Source: Drosophila persimilis
Taxonomy: Eukaryota > Arthropoda > Insecta > Diptera > Drosophilidae
DNA: 64,000 nucleotides
Assembly (NCBI RefSeq): GCF_003286085.1
Contig: NW_020825288.1
Span: 9,424,001-9,488,000, forward strand
Reading direction: 5' to 3'
Under the pieces are notes generated by a model, which saw nothing but the letters and a program-made list of their open reading frames with translations, was not told the origin of the DNA and ran no database searches. Within the stretch, counting starts at the first letter, position 1, and each line of letters starts with the position of its first letter. A program made the translations under genes and the position numbers. Below are positions 61,666-64,000 of the stretch, one piece after another.

Positions 61666-62639
61666 ATGACTTCGTCGTCCGCGCCTGGCCGTAAACAGCC
61701 CACAGCCGTGTCGCGCATGAAGCAGGACTATATGCGCCTGAAGCGCGATCCCTTGCCGTACATCACAGCCGAGCCGCTGCCCAACAACATACTGGAGTGG
61801 CATTACTGCGTGAAGGGGCCTGAGGACTCGCCCTACTATGGCGGCTACTACCACGGAACACTGTTGTTTCCACGCGAGTTCCCCTTCAAGCCGCCATCTA
61901 TCTACATGACGACCCCAAACGGACGCTTCAAGACCAACACTCGACTGTGCTTGAGCATATCAGGTAGCTATAAACAAATATGAGCAATTTGGATTCATTT
62001 AGTCATGGTGTTTCCTCCGTGCAGACTTTCATCCGGACACCTGGAACCCCACTTGGTGTGTGGGCACCATTCTGACGGGTCTGTTAAGCTTCATGGTGAG
62101 TCTGTGAAATGCCGCGACTGATCGGAGTCTAAAACAAACTATTTTTGCATGTCCTCCAGCTGGAAAGCACTCCAACTTTGGGTTCCATTGAGTCATCGAA
62201 CTACGACAAGCAAGTGTTTGCTCAAAAGTCGCTAGCATTTAACCTCCGCAACACAAATTTCTGTGAGCTCTTTCCCGACATTGTCGAGGAGATAAAGCAG
62301 CGGCTACAGGGCACCCAGGCGGCATCAGCGGGTGGTGCTGCCACCGCATCCACATCGGACGCATCGAAGCGCGCCAATGGCATGGCCAACGGAGGAGCTG
62401 CGCTCGCCAATCCAAACCAGCCAGCCAACGCGGCCTACTTTCAGGATGGCGCGAACGGCATCGATGGCGCTGATGCTCTTGCCAGGGAGGTGGCCAATAG
62501 TGTAGCGCCATTGCTGGACAGCCCGCGCAATTCCTATCTAAATTGGCAGTCTGTCTATTCGAACCTGGTGATCGTCATCTGCTTTGCGATATTTGCCCTT
62601 ATTGTTAATTACGTGATCAAAAACCTGAATCAGGAATAG
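61666..62639 (+). CDS. CG5823: Ubiquitin-conjugating enzyme E2 J2 (Ubc6-like, tail-anchored)
   Basis: ER-membrane E2 that serves ER-associated degradation. Three exons: 61666-61963, 62025-62095 and 62160-62639; 849 nt, 282 aa. The UBC fold covers residues about 14-160 with the catalytic Cys95 in NTRLCLSISDFHPDTWNP, a pattern that defines the Ubc6/UBE2J group. LTGLLSFM and the NFCELFPDIVEEI block follow. A variable Ala/Asn/Gly linker leads to one C-terminal membrane helix (NLVIVICFAIFALIVNYVI) ending LNQE, so the enzyme should be tail-anchored with its active site in the cytosol. Splice phases agree. The D. melanogaster gene number is from memory and less certain than the family. Confidence 0.95.
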
Positions 62640-63020
62640 AATTAACTACTATACAGCCCCCTCTATATTTCTATGTGAATATAGACGTACACATATTTAA
62701 TCTAGTTTACTCTAAAGTAGTCTTCGTGAATTCAGTACCGCTTCAGAAGTATTTACCGACGCTGCTTAACCACCCGCCCGACAAAGCCCATTCTCGTGAA
62801 TGCCTCCTCCGTACACGATACCATACCATACCCGTTCTCCAAATTCCCACAATCGCTGTTGGTGTGCAAATATTGGCAATAACAAATAACAAAAACATAA
62901 AACATAAAACACCTTTTAAACTCAATTTATACAATTTATAAATTGATCTGTTATGTATTCAGTACTATTAAATTATAGTTTAATGCAACATAAATGAAGC
63001 CAGGAATATGTTTGTAAATG

Positions 63021-63026
63021 AATAAA
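63021..63026 (+). terminator. Poly(A) signal candidate of the E2 gene
   Basis: AATAAA 382 bases after the stop codon, in AT-rich DNA. Confidence 0.45.
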
Positions 63027-63524
63027 TAAGAACGGCTACATAGTATGAGCCCGTGTACAAATTATCCAATTTAGTCTCTGTTCCTAAAATCTTTAAAGTA
63101 TCTTCACAGTAAGCTACTCAGTTTGATTAAACCTATAAGTAATAATTTGTGGCTAAGCGGCTTAGATCTCCAGTAAAGTCGGCCACAAATGTCGCTGCCA
63201 GCTGACCATAATTTTTCCTTAGCCTTAGTGTACGGGAAAATCCAATAATTGAAGCTGGACGTCAACAATGTTTCACATTTAAACCGCTTAACACAATTCT
63301 TCTTGCGGCTACTTTGTTGGCCATCTTAAGCCCAAATTACACACATGAGTCGGAGCCTGGCGAGACTTTGTACTGTGTTTGCTTTGCCGAATTATGGCAT
63401 ACTTTGTGCCGCACATCGCACCAATGGGAAATAATGCTACTGGCAACCTACACATTTGTACATACTCGTACGAATTTTCTTTGAAAAGAGGTACACGCCT
63501 GTATGCCTAGCAGTTGGAACCAAG

Positions 63525-63530
63525 TTTATT
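63525..63530 (-). terminator. Poly(A) signal candidate of a gene entering from the right
   Basis: Minus-strand AATAAA, about 415 bases past the possible stop codon at 63945-63947. It is supported only by that tentative gene. Confidence 0.3.
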
Positions 63531-63944
63531 TTTGATTTAGGAAAGGAATATAAATGAGAGTCTGTCACCAAAGAAATGATCCAGTTTCGCGGACACAGTA
63601 AATTTAATTTAGGAAGTAGTAGAATGTACATACATATATTTAGAGAAATCTCCATTGTTCCAGGCACTTCGAAAAGGTTGGTTGAAAGTCCATTCTGTGT
63701 TTCTTATCTACACAAACTTAACACACCTTTGTAGTCCATGAGTAATAGGTATGAAAAGCATATTCTTTAAAATATATATGCACACAGAGCAGTGGCAGTG
63801 CAGCAGCTTGCTGCAAGTCTTCCCCATGGAGAGGACTGAAAACTCCTTGGATATAAGAGAAAAATTTCACTTTGTTATGAAAGTTTTTGGCCAGACGTCG
63901 CCACAGCGCTGAAGTTGATAATTCAAATAACGTAAATTTCAAGT

Positions 63945-64000
63945 TCAGGCCACATCATTGTCGTCGTCGTCGGCAATGGGAAAGTTTGCTGTAGCTGGAG
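63945..64000 (-). CDS. Possible C-terminus of a protein running off the window
   Basis: On the minus strand, from the window edge down to a TGA at 63947-63945, one frame reads PATANFPIADDDDNDVA. This has the composition of an acidic C-terminal tail. The segment is only 18 codons, and the other two frames also stay open for about 15-25 codons, so the evidence is weak. The roughly 0.9 kb of non-coding DNA between it and the E2 stop would suit two convergent 3' UTRs. Confidence 0.35.
   Translation of the reverse strand, partial: PATANFPIADDDDNDVA

Overview
This is a window of a Drosophila genome. Short introns with GT...AG ends, fly-type promoter boxes (Motif 1/M1BP, DRE), very dense CA/TG and CAG microsatellites, and a DINE-1/mini-me type repeat all point that way. 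The protein set matches the D. melanogaster 98A neighbourhood on chromosome arm 3R (Muller element E): Klp98A, Gr98a, a mitochondrial carrier beside widerborst, Nop14, P5cr-2 and a UBE2J2-type E2. The species cannot be fixed from the sequence. The coding regions differ enough in low-complexity parts, and the spacers are so rich in simple repeats, that I suspect a non-melanogaster species, possibly of the obscura group; this is only an inference.

Layout. 1-2.9 kb: non-coding. 2.9-6.3 kb (+): a four-exon gene for a coiled-coil, low-complexity protein of about 994 aa that I do not recognise; it carries a PP1-docking-like RVNF motif. 6.3-15.0 kb: gene desert. 15.0-16.4 kb (+): gustatory receptor, most likely Gr98a. 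17.6-27.4 kb (-): Klp98A, a KIF16B-type kinesin with motor, FHA and PX domains, reconstructed here in 12 coding exons (1267 aa, no frame break) including a tiny first exon 3.2 kb upstream. 28.2-29.2 kb: promoter repeat and a large palindromic simple repeat. 29.3-30.7 kb (-): mitochondrial carrier (307 aa). 35.5-37.5 kb (-): widerborst, the PP2A B56 subunit (536 aa), with about 4 kb of T-rich presumed 3' UTR and about 16 kb of upstream intron/regulatory DNA. 54.3-57.0 kb (+): Nop14 (853 aa). 57.2-58.1 kb (-): P5cr-2 (272 aa), tail to tail with Nop14. 59.2-59.8 kb (+): small unrecognised gene (190 aa). 61.7-62.6 kb (+): UBE2J2/Ubc6-type tail-anchored E2 (282 aa). At 63.95-64.0 kb (-) the C-terminus of another protein may enter.

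The genes do not form one pathway: they are housekeeping genes (ribosome biogenesis, proline synthesis, ER-associated degradation, phosphatase targeting, endosome transport) plus one chemoreceptor. The most unusual pattern is non-coding. A repeat rich in GGTATATTT words occurs upstream of three separate genes (Klp98A, the 59.2-kb gene, the E2 gene). Each time it points the same way relative to transcription and ends at a GGTCACAC Motif-1 box. A dispersed AACGAATGT/CCGTTCG repeat family, a roughly 0.5-kb simple-repeat palindrome and a possible long N-terminal extension of widerborst are also reported.

Exon limits were worked out by hand from splice-site consensus and reading frame. All seven complete spliced genes with assignable starts are multiples of three.
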